Source: Lottia gigantea (Eukaryota; Mollusca; Gastropoda; Lottiidae). From it: a stretch of 64,000 nt of DNA. The stretch is from NCBI RefSeq assembly GCF_000327385.1, contig NW_008710245.1, positions 1,626,652-1,690,651 of the forward strand, written 5' to 3'. The translations under genes were made by a program, and so were the position numbers. Under the pieces are notes generated by a model, which searched no databases, had not been told where the DNA came from, and worked only from the letters and a program-made list of their open reading frames with translations. Shown here one piece after another: positions 60,904 through 64,000 of this stretch; position 1 is the stretch's first letter, and each line of letters begins with the position of its first letter.

Positions 60904-62147
60904 AGCCTAATTAACTTACACATTCCTTTACTCTCACTAGAAAACCGTCAAATACAACTTCACAACTTTATATTATGCTTATTTCTGACACAACGCCTAA
61001 GTCAAGCCAGAGAATTTACATTTTGATAGAATCTGAAATAGGAAATTCAATAGATATTATCTTATCCTTTAAGTTTCAGTTTGACAGAAAAGACACAATG
61101 AAAATATTGCAAAGGGTGATGACACATCCCTAGTCTATTGCTAACTGTATTAAACTATGACACAGGTCTAAGTAAAATAATAAAAAATAAATGCTTTGTT
61201 GTATCATGTAAGGATCTAATAAAAAGTGAAACAAACATTTGTGTACATTGATTGAAGCATTTCTCTTTACTCAGTTGTCTTGATTAGATTGGTAGCCTAC
61301 CACTACCACTGATTATTATCAATCCCTAATTTATTAATTCAAATACTAACAATAGCACATGAAAATGTAGTTTTGTGACCCAGGCCAATGCTGTAATGGG
61401 AATTTTATTTTTATATCACCTAACTAACAAATATTATACAGGTAGGTAGGTTTAGTATTATGAAAACCTAATCAAAACAGGTGAGATCAATTAACAGGGG
61501 AATTAATCTACCAATCAGCTGAGAAAAGCAGACGACATAAGTTCATTATCGCCGTGACAATCTGTTGTATACATAAATGACGATATAATCAACATTATTT
61601 TAGCATCACAGTGATGACAGTGGTCAATTTCATACATAAATTTAGCATGATTTGAACTGAATAATAAACGCGATTGCGTGAACGTGTTTATTTCAATTTG
61701 CAAATCCGCCAACTTTGGGGAAGCATTTCCACCCACATTTCAGCCGCACTTGCATGATCAATGGTGTCAATACAATTCTAATATATTGTTTTATCGCATT
61801 TCCCTACCTTTGATACTAACAAATGTATATTGATTTACATAGCGGCATGTAAATTTGGAATATTTCGGCCTGAAAGTACGGCCATAGATTGTCAAGGCCT
61901 AACAACTCCAAATTTTATATCTCCGCATTAACAAAAAGGTCTTGGAATACCCAAAACTAAATTTCTGGATTGCATTGTCAGCTCAATATCTAAGAATAAA
62001 TTTGAGTGGATGGTTAAAAGTGCAGCTATGAAAGACTTTATAAGGCTTTTAGTGTTCAAAAAGGAGTTTGACATTTCAAACTCGAGCCATTTGCGTAGTA
62101 ATAAATGTGTTATTCCGGATGGTAAACAGGTTCCCTGAAGTAGTCCA
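60904..62147. other. Region between two divergent genes
   Basis: Must hold the 5' UTR and promoter of the ZNF541-like gene (minus). 'attag' directly before its start codon could be an acceptor of a 5' UTR intron. No coding exon recognised. Confidence 0.45.
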
Positions 62148-62192
62148 TGACGTCATGATTTAAATCAGGCGCATGTCCCAGAAGTGACGTCA
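62148..62192. promoter_or_regulatory. Paired CRE/ATF sites upstream of the plus-strand gene at 62207
   Basis: Two perfect TGACGTCA palindromes at 62148-62155 and 62185-62192, 37 bp apart, ending 15 bp before the start codon. This is the classic CREB/ATF binding site. Confidence 0.7.
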
Positions 62193-62206
62193 GTTCCACG
62201 ATTGAC

Positions 62207-62258
62207 ATGGCGGAAAAGTTACAGCCAAATAATATGCCAGCTTACGATTCTCCACCTG
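62207..62258 (+). CDS. First coding exon of an unidentified plus-strand gene (partial)
   Basis: The ATG at 62207 in context GACATGGCG opens a frame of 17 codons (MAEKLQPNNMPAYDSPP plus one base) and then meets a strong donor GTAAGT at 62259. Two perfect cAMP-response-element palindromes lie 52 and 15 bp upstream, and the local GC content is higher than nearby, as at a real promoter. The rest of the gene must lie downstream, partly or wholly beyond 64000; I could not find a second exon with confidence. The Pro/Asn-rich N-terminus does not identify a family. It is divergent from the ZNF541-like gene. Confidence 0.5.
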
Positions 62259-64000
62259 GTAAGTGATTCTTGTGATTAGCCTTAATATACTCTTACAGAC
62301 AAAATGCTGTTTTGTTGAATTGAAAAAAAAATTAATCTTCTTTTTCGAACCCTCGATTTCTTTAGGACATGGTTTTCTCGATATTGCAAGACTAATCTCC
62401 AAACCAAAACGTCGTAAATAATAATAAAAAATAGTTTAAATTGTGTAAGCGAGCATATGTCTATTTATACATAATAAATATTTAAATCTGAGGTAGGATC
62501 ATAAAGCTCACACAATAACAATGAATTTCATTAACCATTTATTAAGCTCTTCAATATACTAGCCTAATATAAAGATTTTATAGGCAAAGAATTGCAATGA
62601 AATTTGAGTTTGTTGGAATTTTCAATTAGAAAAAACAATTCATTATTTATTTTGTTATTCTATTTTTACTGGAAAATTATAAAAGATCTAAAAAAAAAAA
62701 AAATTAGCCTGGTAAAGAAATACAAAAAAAATCTATAAATGATATTCATACATCACAGGCCTTAGGAGCTTGTAGCATTAAGAGTATTTTTACATTTTTT
62801 ATGAAAATGATTTGCTAGTAAAACCTTGACACGATTGTTTTTGGTTGGTAAAGGCTGTAGCACATCTACTCTCTGACTACATTGAGCTTTGAATCGAAAT
62901 TTTCTTTCATTTCATACATATTCATAATAAATTTTTCAATTGTATAAGCTTACCAATTGTCGTAGAATGTCTGGGGGTCCATCCATAGAAATTTGTCATT
63001 CAGTGATTTTACATTTGAAATAGATACCCTTCCCTCCCAGAAAGTTCCTGTGAAAATGACCTACTCTTCGAACTGAAAATTCTCTTCTACAAAATCGTGT
63101 TTACAAATAATGAATTTTCCAGTGCCATTAACCCAAAGACAATCTAAAACTCTCAGTGTATTTTGTACCGGTAATTGATATTTCAAGTCATACGCATATG
63201 ATTGCAAATATTCAAATGTTGTAGTCAGAGAGTAGGCCTACTTGATTGTCACTTTTGACACTGGGATGTTTGACTCTTCAGCACCATATTATGGCAGAAT
63301 GTCATAAAAAAAAATTCTCGTGTGTATTTAATCATTCATTTGTTTATATAGTGTGACCCTAAAAATTTCACAGACAACAAATTATTATTTTTTAGATGTG
63401 TTTTTATTAATCAAGCATTTTTTATATCAATTCTTCAAGATACCGGTACTACAGAAATAAAAATTGTCTCTAACTGATGATTATTATAGTCTAATTTGAA
63501 AACTAGTGATATCAGTAGAGATCATACCGTAGATAAACTTATATTGTCTAATTTTTTAAAATCTTTTTCATTTTATTTATATTTGTCTCTACAATATGCC
63601 TGCAATAAAACATTCTGGAAGGGTTTCCTGATGCCAGTGATACCCAGATCCAATGGAAAAAATTAATTTATATAAATATTTCCAATCCAACAAAGTTATT
63701 ACAATCTAGCTAACAATCTGTTTTCAAATCTTATTTCATATCCCAGTTTGAGTGGCAGATCGGATGTGAAAGATCAGAGTTCATTCATGTTATGTTATCT
63801 GATTGTGTTAGCCTTTCATTTTTATTTGACTAGTTTGTTGATGTGAACATATTGGATTTTCCTTACCTGTTGCCATAGATATATTCAGTTTGTATTATAA
63901 TGCTTTCTAAGTGAAAATTAATGAAGGCGTTATAGCAAAGAAATCTTTCCTATTAGCTTGGGATTGGTGAGCTCCTTAATAGGGAGTGTTATGTATTTGT
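62259..64000. other. Probable first intron of the gene starting at 62207
   Basis: AT-rich, with no coding exon recognised and no repeat clearly delimited. Confidence 0.4.

Noticed and set aside
1-64000. Search for reverse transcriptase, transposase, capsid or envelope genes and for CRISPR arrays
   Set aside because: No such frame or array was recognised; all mobile DNA seen is short and non-autonomous, and the tandem arrays are ordinary minisatellites without CRISPR structure.

Overview
This is a window of an intron-rich, AT-rich animal nuclear genome. All six genes are split by GT-AG introns (plus one likely GC-AG intron) and encode metazoan proteins. Cilia genes, the SINE types and the MITE-filled introns suggest a spiralian invertebrate, most likely a mollusc. 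That assignment is an inference, not proven.

Layout. (1) 2830-6628, minus strand: WDR92/DNAAF10, 8 coding exons. (2) 9771-31662, plus strand: the STUM/SPEC3 homologue, three coding exons around a 21-kb first intron that holds most of the window's repeats. (3) 34045-38589, minus: DNAL1, axonemal dynein light chain 1, 10 coding exons. (4) 38894-42280, plus: MRPS10, divergent from DNAL1 across only 304 bp and carrying a long acidic Ser/Asp tail. (5) 43783-45709, plus: an RBM4/Lark-like protein with one RRM and a CCHC knuckle. (6) 50759-60903, minus: a 17-exon ZNF541/TRERF1/MIDEAS-family gene of 1694 codons with six C2H2 fingers and an ELM2-SANT module. (7) 62207-62258, plus: the first coding exon of an unidentified gene whose promoter has two perfect TGACGTCA sites. 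For genes 1 to 6 the exon lengths and phases add up to complete open frames.

Mobile and repeated DNA. I see no reverse transcriptase, transposase or viral gene. There are many small non-autonomous elements: a MITE family 'A' (three copies), a MITE family 'B' (four copies, some with CRE-like TGACGTCA in the arms), a hAT-like element with an 8-bp target duplication nested inside one B copy, two other foldback elements, tRNA-derived SINEs with a shared tail, and a GGATGGGAC-type SINE. A hammerhead-ribozyme-like motif lies in a foldback inside the ZNF541-like gene. Minisatellites with units of 18, 21, 24, 32 and 47 bp occur, mostly in introns.

Function. WDR92 (dynein preassembly), DNAL1 (outer-arm dynein light chain) and the SPEC3/STUM relative (a ciliary or mechanosensory membrane protein) are adjacent, so the left half of the window is a loose cluster of cilia genes. 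The right half is housekeeping and nuclear: mitochondrial translation, RNA processing and a histone deacetylase scaffold.
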